Made by a program: the position numbers and the translations under genes. A stretch of 64,000 bases of DNA from Streptomyces sp. NBC_01451 (GTDB lineage Bacteria; Actinomycetota; Actinomycetes; Streptomycetales; Streptomycetaceae). Position 1 is the first letter of the stretch. Every line of letters begins with the position of its first letter. The DNA is taken from contig NZ_CP109479.1 in NCBI RefSeq assembly GCF_036227485.1, positions 9,796,001 through 9,860,000 of the forward strand. Direction: 5' to 3'. Below are positions 1 through 11,159 of the stretch, in pieces. The notes under the pieces were generated by a model that saw nothing but the letters and a program-made list of their open reading frames with translations, had not been told where the DNA came from and searched no databases.

Positions 1-267
1 GTCCAGGCAGGCCTCGGTCTCCTTGCGGTGTTCCCAGGCCAGCCGGTCACGCTCCAGCCGGTTTCCGGCCGCACGCAGCGCCGGACTCACCGCGAGGGAC
101 AGCGCGACGGTCGCGGCAACGCCGAGCAGCGCGACCGCCGCCACCGGCAGCAGCGCGACCCCGCCTCCCGCGGCCCCCGCACTCGCCCCCGCGCCACCCG
201 CGGCGGCGCCCGCGCCCGCGCCGGCCTGGACGGTGGCCGGAACGATCAGGATCACTTCGGCGCTCAT
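1..267 (-). CDS. Membrane protein, C-terminus beyond window
   Basis: Only the first 89 codons are present. The start ATG (267-265) overlaps the stop of the kinase gene by 4 bases (ATGA), so the two are almost certainly translated together. The visible part begins MSAEVILIV, runs through a long Ala/Gly-rich stretch, and has one clear hydrophobic segment around residues 40-65. A charged stretch with RLERDRLAWEHRKE then begins and looks like the start of a coiled coil. No domain is recognisable. From its position it is the third gene of an AAA+ / kinase / membrane-protein operon. Its role in that operon is unknown. Confidence 0.7.
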   Translation of the reverse strand, partial: MSAEVILIVPATVQAGAGAGAAAGGAGASAGAAGGGVALLPVAAVALLGVAATVALSLAVSPALRAAGNRLERDRLAWEHRKETEACLD

Positions 268-2617
268 GGCGCCCCCAGCACCCGGGCGCGCTCCACTGCG
301 TACATCTGATCCCATTTCGTACGGCGTCTGCTGATGGTCTGGAAGTGCGTCCAGGCGATGACCGGCCACAGCACGGGCAGGAGGGCGACGGCGAGGGAGA
401 TGCCCGCCAGTGCGAAGAAGCCGTTCGGCAGCCCCCGGCTGGCCCGCGCCGCCCGCTGGAGGTGGTGTCCGACCTGTCCGAACAGCCGGTACTCGGGGCC
501 GAACTCGCCGGCGATGTCGCCCGCGAGCCCCACCTCCAGGGCCACCTGCACGAGGGCGGTGACCAGGCCGGCCACGACGAGGAACGTCAACAGCGGCCCC
601 GATCCCGCGGCCTCGTGCCACAGGATGCCCACCACCAGGAACAGCGTGAGATAGCCGAGGACGGGCATGGCGGCGCTCCACTGGGCCTCGGCCTTGCCGC
701 CCATGCGGCGCTGTTCCTGCTGGGCCCAGTGCAGTTGCCGCCGCTGGGACTCGGCCAGCGCGGCGTGCCTGCGGGCGCGTTCCTGTTCGGCGTCGGCCAC
801 CGCGTACGGGACGTAGTCGCGGAGCACCCCGAGCCCCACCGGGTCGGTGTCCTCGCCGTGGCGCACGGTGGTGTACCACTCCGGTGCGAAGTGGTGCAGT
901 TGCCACTCCTCCGGGCGGGTGCCGGGCAGGGGCACGGGTGGTGGTGACACCTCGGTGCGGAAGACCCGGCGCAACTCCTCACGCAGGCTGTCGGCCAGCG
1001 CGGGGTTGAGGGCCAGGCGCAGCAGCGGTGCCAGTACCCGGGCGGTGGACCGGCCCGTGGGCGGGGGGTTGCCGTGGGGCGGCCCGTAGTGGGCGGCGGG
1101 GATCCGGGCCAGCACCCGCGCGACGGCGGCCGGGTGCGCGGCCGCGTGGGCCTGCCAGGTGCTGTCGGCACCGCGCAGGCTGTCGTTGCCCGCGAAGCGG
1201 GCGAACTCCGGCAGCAGCCGCCACCGCCAGGCCTCGTCCACCACCCGTACGTCCTCGGTGACACCGGCCGCCGCCCGTTCCGCGACGGCGGCCAGGGACT
1301 CCCGGCCCACCGGTCTGCCGCGCCACACTGGCTGTCCCGAAGGATCCAGCCAGTGCAGCAGCCGCAGTACCTTCAGGTCGTTGCCGAGGGCCGGGTCCAC
1401 CAGCGTGTCGCCCAGCCGGTCCAGTTCTCCGGGTGCCGACTGCCGCGTCAGGGCGAGGCCGCGGAGCCAGTGGAACAGCGGCAGGCTGTCCCTGTTGTCG
1501 GGTGGTGTGGACAGCGACCAGGCCACGGACTCCCAGAAGCCGGGCTCGCGCAGCGCCAGAGCCAGTGCCGTGCCGTCGCGGAAGGTGCGGCCGAACAGCT
1601 CCAGCGGAGGCAGCTCCGGCTGGCGGGCGGTGGCGGGCACGACGTCCGGGTTGCCGCCGTGCAGCCATGCCTGGATCTGCTCGGCGCCCCAGCGGTCCGC
1701 CGGGTCGACGGTCAGCAGGCCCCGGCACAGCAGCCGGGCGCGGGCGTCGGTGACGGCGTCGAGCTGGACGGGGCGCAGCACCACGGCCTCGTACACGGCG
1801 TGGACGCTGTAGCCCGTGAAGTTGCGGACACCGGTGAGGAGTTCACGGACGATCATCCCCAGTGCCCACCAGTCGCGGGCCGGGGAACTGGTCCCGCCGC
1901 CGCGCAGCAGGAGCTCCGGGGCGAGGTAGTGCTCGGTGCCGGCGGCGAAGGTGGTGAAGGCGTAGTCGTGGTCCAGGCGGCTCAGTCCGAAGTCGATGAG
2001 CACCAGGTCGAGGGGCCCGTCGGGATCCCCGTCGCGCAGGATGACGTTTTCCGCCTTGAGGTCGCGGTGCACGATCCCTCTGCTGTGCAATATCGCCAGC
2101 GCCTCGGCGAGCTGTCCGACCGCCTCCGTGACACGGGCGAGCGGGAAGGGCCGCGCGGGCACCTGCCCGGGGATGAGCTCGGACAGTGGCCGGCCGGGGA
2201 CCCATTCCATGACCTCGTACTGTTTGCCGTCGGAGTGGCCGGCCTCCAGCAGCCGGGCCAGGTGCCGGTGGCGGATTCCGCGCAGGTGTCCCCAGATCTC
2301 GTCGGCGTGCGGCAGCTGTCGCCGGTACGTCTTGACGACGACCCTCGGGCCGTCGGGATCGCCGCGGTCGACGGCGATGAGGATGTCGGCCTCGGCACCC
2401 CCGTCCTCGTGGCCCACCACCTCGTACCGGTCGCGCAGCGCGGTCGGCAGCAGGTGCAGCGGGGCCGGGTCGCCGGGCCGGTGGGTACGGCCGGGCTCGA
2501 CGCGCGTCGAGGGAGCGGGCAGGCCGGCGCGGCGCGGGTCGGCCCGGTCGTACCGCGTGGGTGCGGGCGCCTGTTCGTGGCTCGGGAGTCGCCGGGGCTC
2601 CGGTTCGGGACGGTCGC

Positions 2618-2621
<4 letters not shown>
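264..2621 (-). CDS. Ser/Thr protein kinase with C-terminal membrane segments
   Basis: 785 residues; ATG start overlapping the stop of the AAA+ gene (ATGA). The kinase domain spans about residues 65-320: VVVKTY with the ATP-binding Lys at 97, HRDLKAEN at 185-192, DFG at 210-212 and APE-like LAPELL near 234. The glycine-rich loop is poor (GHEDGGAEAD), but the catalytic residues are all there. Residues 320-600 are an unrecognised soluble region. A charged helix (about 610-645) follows, then hydrophobic segments at about 651-672, 676-697 and 734-756, so the kinase is probably held at the membrane from its C-terminal end. Typical Streptomyces PASTA kinases have one TM and extracellular PASTA repeats; this is a different build. 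Its tight coupling to a ClpB-like ATPase suggests it phosphorylates or gates that machine, which is inference. Confidence 0.88.
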
Positions 2622-4498
<1,877 letters not shown>

Positions 4499-4616
4499 CC
4501 TGGCCCCCGAATGTCACTTGCCGTGATCGTCGTGGGGCCGAGTGTATCGACGTGTGGGCGGAATGGAGGATTTTAGTATGAAGAGGGTGGGGGAGCGGTA
4601 GTGCGAAGTACTGTGC

Positions 4617-4644
4617 GGGGCGCGCACGCGCCGTCGCGCGCCCC
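4617..4644 (-). terminator. GC-rich hairpin after the PycTM gene
   Basis: Perfect 9-bp arms (GGGGCGCGC / GCGCGCCCC) with a 10-base loop lie about 80 bases past the PycTM stop. They would end the cyclase/PycTM transcript and separate it from the AAA+/kinase operon, whose own promoter must lie in 4499-4616. No U-tract is visible, which is common for Streptomyces terminators. Confidence 0.5.
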
Positions 4645-4722
4645 GAAGTCACGCTGAACGCGCCGTCCGTGTCACGTCCGTCGCCCGCTGGGGTCCGCGA
4701 CCGGTCCGGTGCCCCCGGCCCC

Positions 4723-5271
4723 TCACGCGACTCCGTCGAGCACGCCGAAGGCAGCGGTCAGAGCCAGGGCCGCGAAGGCCGACAACAGCGCGATGATGCT
4801 GACGTCGCTCCAGAAGTACTTGCGGCGGGCGATGTGCGCGTTGGCCCATATCTGCTCGGCGACGGCGGCGACCAGCATGGCGTCGTCGCGCAGGAGCGCC
4901 GCCAGCGCCTCGGGGTAGCCGTCCTCACGTGAACGGTAGGCGCGGGCCACGTGCTCGTAGTACAGGAGGCTCGTCGGCAGGCCGGTCCCGCGCCGGCGGG
5001 GGCGCAGGACCATGCCCGTGCCGATCGCCGAGCACAGGGTGAACAGGGCGCACAGGGCGGCGGCGATGAGGAACGGGACCGGCGGACGGGGCGTGCTGTC
5101 GACCAGGCTGTACAGAGTGCCGCCGACGATTCCGGTCGCGGCGAGCATCACCGCCGCCTTGGCCTCGGCGTGTTCGATCCACGCGGTGACGAGCTGAAGC
5201 GCCTGCCACGCGTTGTCCGCGCCGGGCGGCGGGAGCTCCGCGGCCTGCGGTCGTCGTGCCCATGGCCTCAT
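4723..5271 (-). CDS. PycTM-type membrane effector (Pycsar-like)
   Basis: 182 residues; ATG at 5271 with a GGGGGAAGGAA ribosome site just upstream. The sequence shows the features I know from Pycsar effector TM proteins: a conserved WIEHAEAKAAVMLA leading into TM1 (about 39-58), TM2 (63-88), the motif SLLYYEHVA (101-109), the helix QIWANAHIARRKY (140-152) and a last TM (157-181). PycTM proteins sense cyclic CMP/UMP made by the partner cyclase PycC during phage infection and damage the membrane. Here the gene lies 89 bases after a protein carrying a cyclase domain, which fits the same pairing. Membrane location is clear from sequence; the ligand is inferred. Confidence 0.88.
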   Translation of the reverse strand: MRPWARRPQAAELPPPGADNAWQALQLVTAWIEHAEAKAAVMLAATGIVGGTLYSLVDSTPRPPVPFLIAAALCALFTLCSAIGTGMVLRPRRRGTGLPTSLLYYEHVARAYRSREDGYPEALAALLRDDAMLVAAVAEQIWANAHIARRKYFWSDVSIIALLSAFAALALTAAFGVLDGVA

Positions 5272-5360
5272 CCTGTTCCTTCCCCCTGCTCCTGATGCCG
5301 CGTGTGGGACCGGTCGTGATGCCGTATGCCGCGCTTCTGCGCCGTTCCGGGTGCCGAGCG

Positions 5361-7463
5361 TCATCCGGGGATCCACAGCCAGGCGTGCTTGCTGTACTCC
5401 TTGGTCTCGACCAGCACGCGCTGGAACTGCTTCGCGTCCAGGCCCGGATGACCCTCGCCGACGACGTACTGATAGAGCTGGTCGGAGACCAGGGCCGTGT
5501 AGTCGGCCCGGGGGTTCTCGCGAAGAGCGCCGCGGAGCACATCGCTGTTGAGCATTCGGCTGACCTCGACGATGGTCGCCCCCGAATACCCGAGTGCGGC
5601 CACGCCGGCCGGGCCCACGACCGTGGCTAGCCGCAACCTCAGGCGGTCCCGGAACCGCCCGTTGTCCGCGGCGAGATGGTCCTTCCAGGAGCGGATGATC
5701 GGAGGCAGGGCCCGGTGCAGTTCCACCCCGGGCGGCAGGAAGACGTTCATTCCGTCTCCGGTTCCCTGGTGGTCGGTGTCCTCCAGGGCGAGGCCCACCC
5801 CGGCGAGGACCTCCCGGACGAGTCGCGCGAGCCGGTCCTGCACGTCGTCCTGCTGGGGTGAGGTGCGTCCGCTGTATCCCTCCGCGTCGACGGCGAACCC
5901 CAAGCGCGGGGTGACGGGTCGCGGAACAGCAGGGGGCGCGGCCGACTGCGACGGCACGAAGGGCGGCACCGACGGATCGGCCACCGGCCCGCGCACCGGT
6001 GGACCTGACGCCGGAGCACGGACCGGCATCGCGCCGTCGGTCACCGACTCGGGGTCGAGGAGACACCGGAGATCCCGGGCGCGTGACCGCGTGCTCGCCA
6101 GGTACTCGGCGTCGTGGCCGAGCTGGCGGGGCAGCCACTCGGCGAGCCGCCGGTCGGCCGCGAAGCACCCTTGCTCCGCGCCGGTCATGTTGTCGACGGA
6201 AATCCGTACGGTGTGCAGCATGTCCCGCACGTTCGCCTCGACCAGGGTCAGCCGGGCCTCCTCACCGCGCAGCTCGGCCAGTTCGGCGACAAGGTCCGCG
6301 GAGCGCTGCCGCGACAGTCCCGGCAACCGCCCGGTGCGGTCGTGCACCTGCTCGCGCAAACGGCTGATCTCCTGCCCGTCGCCCCGGACCCGCGCCTGGT
6401 AGCGGAGTTTCGCCGCGTGCATCAGATAGCGGGCCAACAGGGGCATGGCGGGCTGTCCCTGACTCCATGTCCAGGCGCTGAGCCGGGCCTGCTGGTCCTC
6501 CGGAGCAAGAACGACGAGGCTCCGCGCGGGACCGACGTCGTCCCGCGACAACTCCCACACGGCGAATCCCCGCTCGGTGGTCCACCCCCGCTGCCCCCAG
6601 CCGGGGACGTGACCGGCATGGGAGAGAGCGCGCTCGACCTCGTCGGCGGCGAGGTGGAGCGGTGGGGTGGCCGACCCGGGGAACCTCGCCTGGTACACAC
6701 GTACGCTGCCGAGGAGCGCGTCGGTGCCGTCGGAGGCCAGACCGGTCCACCAACGGTCGAATTCGGCCCAGCCGGGCGGCGACGCCGAGCCGATGCGTCT
6801 GCGCCTGGCCGGAGTGTCGAGGGGAGCCGCGAACACGATCGACAGGTTGACGACGTCGTGCTCGCGCCGGACCACAGCCTGGAAGTCGGCCGCCGGATCC
6901 TCCTGGGCCGCCGCGGCCCGCCCCGGGACCAGGGTGGCGGCGTCGGACGGCAGTGTGTCCGGGAGCCCGGTGCCGGCGATCGGTCCGACCATGCCGAGCC
7001 CGTCCCTGCAGCGCTCCCACACACCGCGGATCTGCTGGTACCCCGCCGTCGCGAACGGTCCGTCGAGCGACGCGTAGAGATGGACGACGAGTTCCTGCGG
7101 GGTTGCGCCGCCATCCCCACCTCCCGGGCGGCCCGTGGAGCCGCTGTCATGCCCCGTGGGCCCTTGCGGGGCGGCGTCGAGCGAGTGCACCAGGTGGTCG
7201 GCCTGGTCCCGGATGTGCTCCGGCACCGGAATCACCGGAACGGCACCGAGCCGGGTGGCCCTTACCGGGCCGGCCAGCTCCAGATCGGCCGTGGCGTCAC
7301 GGGCGGCGGCGCCGTCCCCGGCCGCGAGCGCCTCGGCGAGGGACACGACGATCGGCTCCACCCGCTCCCAGCGCTGCGGTGTGAGTTCCCATGCCAGGAG
7401 GTCGCCGAGGACTTCCAGCACATCGGTCCGAGTCTCCTCGTCGATCCATCCAGGAGCGGTCAC
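5361..7463 (-). CDS. CATRA conflict-system protein fused to a class III nucleotide cyclase domain
   Basis: 700 residues; GTG start with GAGGGGG about 5 bases upstream. Three parts are visible. Residues 1-95 resemble the CATRA-associated small protein (WELTPQRW at 25-32, LELAGPVRATRLG at 61-73). After a Gly-rich linker, 122-470 resembles the CATRA N-terminal domain (ELVVHLYASLDGP at 124-136, LGMVGPIAGTGLP at 156-168), ending in helical segments. A Pro-rich linker (480-518) leads to 519-700, a class III cyclase domain: FAVDAEGYS with metal-ligand Asp526 and GTGDGMNVFLP with Asp570. CATRA modules were defined by comparative genomics as caspase/TPR-associated conflict systems. Fusion to a cyclase and linkage to PycTM suggests the CATRA part senses attack and the cyclase makes the signal. 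The nucleotide made (cUMP, cCMP or other) cannot be told by eye. Confidence 0.82.
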   Translation of the reverse strand: MTAPGWIDEETRTDVLEVLGDLLAWELTPQRWERVEPIVVSLAEALAAGDGAAARDATADLELAGPVRATRLGAVPVIPVPEHIRDQADHLVHSLDAAPQGPTGHDSGSTGRPGGGDGGATPQELVVHLYASLDGPFATAGYQQIRGVWERCRDGLGMVGPIAGTGLPDTLPSDAATLVPGRAAAAQEDPAADFQAVVRREHDVVNLSIVFAAPLDTPARRRRIGSASPPGWAEFDRWWTGLASDGTDALLGSVRVYQARFPGSATPPLHLAADEVERALSHAGHVPGWGQRGWTTERGFAVWELSRDDVGPARSLVVLAPEDQQARLSAWTWSQGQPAMPLLARYLMHAAKLRYQARVRGDGQEISRLREQVHDRTGRLPGLSRQRSADLVAELAELRGEEARLTLVEANVRDMLHTVRISVDNMTGAEQGCFAADRRLAEWLPRQLGHDAEYLASTRSRARDLRCLLDPESVTDGAMPVRAPASGPPVRGPVADPSVPPFVPSQSAAPPAVPRPVTPRLGFAVDAEGYSGRTSPQQDDVQDRLARLVREVLAGVGLALEDTDHQGTGDGMNVFLPPGVELHRALPPIIRSWKDHLAADNGRFRDRLRLRLATVVGPAGVAALGYSGATIVEVSRMLNSDVLRGALRENPRADYTALVSDQLYQYVVGEGHPGLDAKQFQRVLVETKEYSKHAWLWIPG

Positions 7464-7663
7464 TGATCCCCCTCGGTACGGTGGCCGTCACGTAACGTAT
7501 CCGTGCCGACACTCATCCATACGTTCAGGTGGCCGCGGACGGTTCCTGCGGCCGGGCCGGAACACCCGAACGTGTCGGTGCGGGCGAAGGCCACGCTCCT
7601 GGTGATCCGCGGCCGACCGGCCGATCTGTGCCGCCCTCACCGGCAGACGGATAACCTTCCCCC

Positions 7664-8647
7664 ATGGGCTCGGGCGAGGGAAACAGGGACATCGACGGGG
7701 ATCCTGACAGCCGGGGCTGGGGTGCCACGCGCTCCTGGGTGGAGAAGGGGCTGCCGGAGGCCGAGCGCATCGAAGAAGTGGAGCGGCTGCGCGGTGGCTG
7801 GACGTCGGAGATGCGCCGCCTGGACCTCGGTGGCCCCGATGGCCGGCGCTCACTCGTCCTGCGGTCCTTCGTCAAGCCCTTCTTCGTTCAGCACGCGGAG
7901 GGCCTGCTGACCCGGGAGGCGGCCGTCCTGCGCCTGCTCGGTGACACCGACGTGCCTGCGGCCACGCCTGTGGCGGTGGATGCGACCGCGCAGTACTGCG
8001 ATCATCCCTCTTTGCTGATGTCCCTGCTGCCGGGGACCGTCCGACTGGACGAACAGGGCGCCGATGACCGCGCCGAACTGCTGGCCCGGCAGTTGGTGCG
8101 TATCCATCGACTGCGGGTGACCGAGGAGCAACGGCCCCGTGCCTATCAGGCCTGGACCTCTCCCGAACGAGTGGTTCCGCCCGCAGCCACCGAGCGGCCC
8201 GGGCTCTGGCAGCGCGCTGTCGACGTCATCCGCCGGGAGCCCCCGGCCTGGCGTGGTTGCTTCCTGCACCGGGACTTCCATCCCGGCAACGTCCTCTTCA
8301 CAGGCACCGGCGACGACCTCCGCATCAGCGGTGTCGTCGACTGGGTGGAGACCTCGTGGGGGCCGGCCGACCTGGACGTGGCACATTGCTCGACGGCTCT
8401 CGCGCTGCTGCACGGTGTTCCCGCAGGCATGGCTTTCGCCGATCGCTACGTCGTCGCGGGAGGAACCCTGGCCGAAGACGACAGCGCCCATCTTTACTGG
8501 CGGCTGCTGGACGCGCTGGGATTCGCCCCGGACGCGGAGAAGGTCGCGGTCCCCTGGCGTGAACTGGGCCGCACCGATCTGACCGCCGGTGTCCTGACCC
8601 GACGGCTGGAGGGATACATCGAATCCCTCTTCGGCCGCTACGCCTGA
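7664..8647 (+). CDS. Aminoglycoside phosphotransferase-family (APH/choline-kinase-like) protein
   Basis: 327 residues. The kinase-like fold is shown by the catalytic loop LHRDFHPGNVLF (near residue 203) and the metal-binding VVDW (near 225), with LLTREAAVLRLL in the N-lobe. The family phosphorylates small-molecule hydroxyls (aminoglycosides, macrolides, choline, homoserine). The substrate is not deducible. No obvious ribosome site precedes the ATG, while GATAACCT lies about 10 bases upstream, so a leaderless transcript is possible. It is divergent from the cyclase gene with about 200 bases between starts. Confidence 0.85.
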   Translation: MGSGEGNRDIDGDPDSRGWGATRSWVEKGLPEAERIEEVERLRGGWTSEMRRLDLGGPDGRRSLVLRSFVKPFFVQHAEGLLTREAAVLRLLGDTDVPAATPVAVDATAQYCDHPSLLMSLLPGTVRLDEQGADDRAELLARQLVRIHRLRVTEEQRPRAYQAWTSPERVVPPAATERPGLWQRAVDVIRREPPAWRGCFLHRDFHPGNVLFTGTGDDLRISGVVDWVETSWGPADLDVAHCSTALALLHGVPAGMAFADRYVVAGGTLAEDDSAHLYWRLLDALGFAPDAEKVAVPWRELGRTDLTAGVLTRRLEGYIESLFGRYA

Positions 8648-8732
8648 ACCCTGGCCACCGGCCAGTGGAATCCCGGACCTCGGAGCAGTTGAAGGGGCGG
8701 GTGCGAGGACTTCAGGCAGTGGTCGGACGCGG

Positions 8733-9908
8733 TCACTTCCGGAGCAGCGCGCAAACGAAGTTCTCCTCCACCTCGCGCAGCTTCTCCAGGAGCTGCGGCT
8801 TCGTCGCCTCGTTCACCTGCGTGGTGAGCGAGAACGTCAGCGACCGCTCTCCGTCCGGTGTCGCGGCGATCAGCTGGGTGTAGCCCGGCGTGTTTCCCGT
8901 GTGGCCGAGCACCACTCCGCATCTCGTGGTGTAACGGAAGATCGCCGCCCCCGCCTCGTTCCTGCCGGGGCCCGCCGGTTCCGAGGCGCCGTCGACCCAA
9001 CGCCGCTGCTCACGCAGTGTCGCCCGGGAGATCAGCGCGCCGCCCGCGTAACCGCGGACGAACCTGGTCATGTCCCTCGGAGTGGAGACGATTCCGCCCG
9101 ACGCCCACACCCCCGACGCGCCGATCAGCTCGCTGACGTCCTCCGGCGCGGCCGGCGGCCGGACGGGGACGTCGTAGCCGCGCATGTACGGTTCCGGCAG
9201 CTCGAAGCCCTGGGGGAGGCTCGTGCCGCGCAGGCCGAGCGGACGGTACACCAACTGCCGCAGCAGCTCCTCGTAGCGCTTCCCGGTCACCGCCTCGGCC
9301 ATCAGGGCGACGGCGATGTTGTCCGAGTTGGAGTACTGGTACCGCGAACCGGGGCGGAACAGCAGTGGCTCTCCGGCCACGAAGTCGAGCAGCCGCCGGG
9401 AGTCGAAGCGATGGTGCAGATCGGCCGTGAGGACCCTGATGAAGTCAGGACTGCGGCTGAAGTCCGGCAGGCCGCTGGTGTGGGTCAGGAGCTCGCGCAG
9501 GGTCACCGCGTGCCAGGCCCGGGGGAGCGCGGGCAGCCGTCGGCCGATGGTGTCATCGAGGCCGAGCGGGCCCCGGTCCACGAGGCGCAGTGCCACGGCG
9601 CCGCTGAACGCCTTCGCCGTACTGGCGATACGCATGTGGTCGGTCGCCTCGACCGGCCTGCCTGTTTCGAGGTCGGCGACTCCGGCCCGCAGGATCCGGC
9701 GTGACTCTCCTCGCTGGAGCACGGCGATGACGCCGGGTGGGCCGCCCGGAGCGCGGACCAGTTGTTCGAGCTGGCTCCGCAGCGCGCGGTCCGTGGTGGA
9801 GCTGGGCGATTCGGCTCCGGCGGGGGCGGACACCAGGGCTGCGACACAGGCGCCGGCCAGCACGGCGCCGACCGGCAGACGCAGGTGGGTGGGACGGGGC
9901 AACGGCAT
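8733..9908 (-). CDS. Secreted serine hydrolase, beta-lactamase / DD-peptidase family (class C-like)
   Basis: 391 residues; the chosen ATG has GAGGAG five bases upstream. A signal peptide (LPVGAVLAGACVAALVSAPAGA) ends near residue 32. The nucleophile motif SxxK is STAK at 96-99, YSN appears in the YQYSNSDN stretch, and the third motif is HTG in GHTGNTPG. The family includes Streptomyces R61 DD-carboxypeptidase and many esterases. Penicillin resistance should not be assumed. It stands alone and convergent to the phosphotransferase gene. Confidence 0.87.
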   Translation of the reverse strand: MPLPRPTHLRLPVGAVLAGACVAALVSAPAGAESPSSTTDRALRSQLEQLVRAPGGPPGVIAVLQRGESRRILRAGVADLETGRPVEATDHMRIASTAKAFSGAVALRLVDRGPLGLDDTIGRRLPALPRAWHAVTLRELLTHTSGLPDFSRSPDFIRVLTADLHHRFDSRRLLDFVAGEPLLFRPGSRYQYSNSDNIAVALMAEAVTGKRYEELLRQLVYRPLGLRGTSLPQGFELPEPYMRGYDVPVRPPAAPEDVSELIGASGVWASGGIVSTPRDMTRFVRGYAGGALISRATLREQRRWVDGASEPAGPGRNEAGAAIFRYTTRCGVVLGHTGNTPGYTQLIAATPDGERSLTFSLTTQVNEATKPQLLEKLREVEENFVCALLRK

Positions 9909-10188
9909 GGGAACTCCTCGGACGGGCTGGGGGAGAGGCACGCCCAGCATCGGCTGCGTGGCGCCCGGTCGCCCGTGTCGCTGCTGCATACGGCCGAGCG
10001 GGCGATTGACGGTGTCCTCGGCGGGACACCGCCCGGGCGGCCTCGCGCCCCGGCAGGCCGGAGTGCGGTGGATGTCCGGCACCGGGCGCCGCTTCGCCTG
10101 GTGCGCGACCCCGGACGACAGCCCTGGTGGCATGCATGACGCCGTCGCGGGTACTGGCATGTGTGAACGGGGGAGTGAGGGCGAACAC

Positions 10189-10662
10189 GTGGGATGTCAT
10201 TCCGGCAGTGACGCCTGTACGGCGCCGAACGCGTACCTGATGCGCGTCGGCTACGCCCTGGGCGGGGAAGGCGGCTGCATCGCCGATGCCCGCCACCACG
10301 CCGTCGCCTTTCTCGACCGAGCCTGCGCCGACCACCACCTGCCCGTAGCCGCACACGTGAGGGATTTCGTCCAGCTGGTGGTCAGCGAGCTGGTCACCAA
10401 CGCCCGCAAATTCGCTCCCGGCCCCGTTCTGCTGGAACTGCGCGTCAACACCCACGCCGTGGACGTCGTCGTGTGGGACAGCGAACCCACCGTGCCCGCG
10501 GCCCGGGGTGCCGATCCCGGCAGGATCGGCCAGCACGGACTGGAGATCGTCAAGGCCGTCTCCGAGGACCTGTTCATCGAGCAGGAGGCGGCCGGCAAAC
10601 GCATCACGGCCCGCATCGCCCTGTCCGAGCCGGGAGAACAGTCACGACCTCCTCCGGCCTGA
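10189..10662 (+). CDS. RsbW/SpoIIAB-like ATP-binding regulator (HATPase_c)
   Basis: 157 residues from the GTG at 10189, preceded by a GGGAGTGAGGG purine stretch; an ATG at 10159 would add 10 residues. The GHKL ATPase fold is indicated by the N box in VSELVTNARKFAPGP and the G box GQHGLEIV. Streptomyces has dozens of such single-domain proteins, which act as anti-sigma kinases or partners of SpoIIE-type phosphatases. One such phosphatase lies 2 kb downstream (12555), a plausible but unproven partner. Confidence 0.85.
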   Translation: MGCHSGSDACTAPNAYLMRVGYALGGEGGCIADARHHAVAFLDRACADHHLPVAAHVRDFVQLVVSELVTNARKFAPGPVLLELRVNTHAVDVVVWDSEPTVPAARGADPGRIGQHGLEIVKAVSEDLFIEQEAAGKRITARIALSEPGEQSRPPPA

Positions 10663-10730
10663 CGCGGCAGGGCGCGTTTCCGCGGGCCCATACTTCGGCA
10701 CCCGTACACGAAAATCTATGTTGGCGAGAG

Positions 10731-10759
10731 TAGACATAGATCAGTGCTGTAGCTATGGT
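10731..10759 (+). promoter_or_regulatory. Probable sigma-70-type promoter for the MerR gene
   Basis: TAGACA (10731-10736), a 17-base spacer and TATGGT (10754-10759) match the streptomycete TTGACA / TANNNT pattern. This would start transcription near 10766 and leave a leader of about 390 bases before the MerR start. Confidence 0.5.
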
Positions 10760-10765
10760 TTCTCT

Positions 10766-11159
10766 CGTAACCCAGAGAGACAGCAGGGCCCGGCAGACAC
10801 GAACTGGCGGGCAGGAGCAGTGCAGTTGCCGTTCGCATCCCCCTCAGCGGTACGCAGTTCCCGTTCGGCAGGCAGCTGATCACCAAGGGAGGAACGAAGG
10901 AGCCGAGCGCCCCATCAGGATCGCCCGGGCCGAAGCCATGAACCCGGGTACCGCAGGACATCGACAGTGAGGTGGTCTCCGGTCGAGCAAACGCGATCCC
11001 CTTACCCGGCTCCCCGGCAGAATCACGGTCGGGTCCGCGGAGACAGAAGGCCGGTGCAGGACGAGGGCCGGCAGATGGTGTAGCAGTTCCTTCGGGCCCT
11101 GGCGCCGCACGGCGCCAGGGCCCCTCCACGCGTTCGACGTAATCGACCGAGAGGTGTAC
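10766..11159 (+). promoter_or_regulatory. Long 5' leader with strong hairpin before the MerR gene
   Basis: The stretch between the putative transcription start and the MerR start holds no convincing gene. It begins with a CTCTC/GAGAG hairpin inside GCTGT/ACAGC arms (about 10746-10786) and ends with a perfect 13-bp inverted repeat at 11094-11123 (GGGCCCTGGCGCC, loop GCAC, then its complement), about 25 bases before the ribosome site GAGAGG. A leader this long and structured could be an attenuator or contain a small RNA. Confidence 0.4.

Noticed and set aside
4579..4602. ATG with GGAGG upstream on the plus strand in the gap before the AAA+ gene
   Set aside because: It encodes only seven residues and runs against the promoter region of the minus-strand operon.
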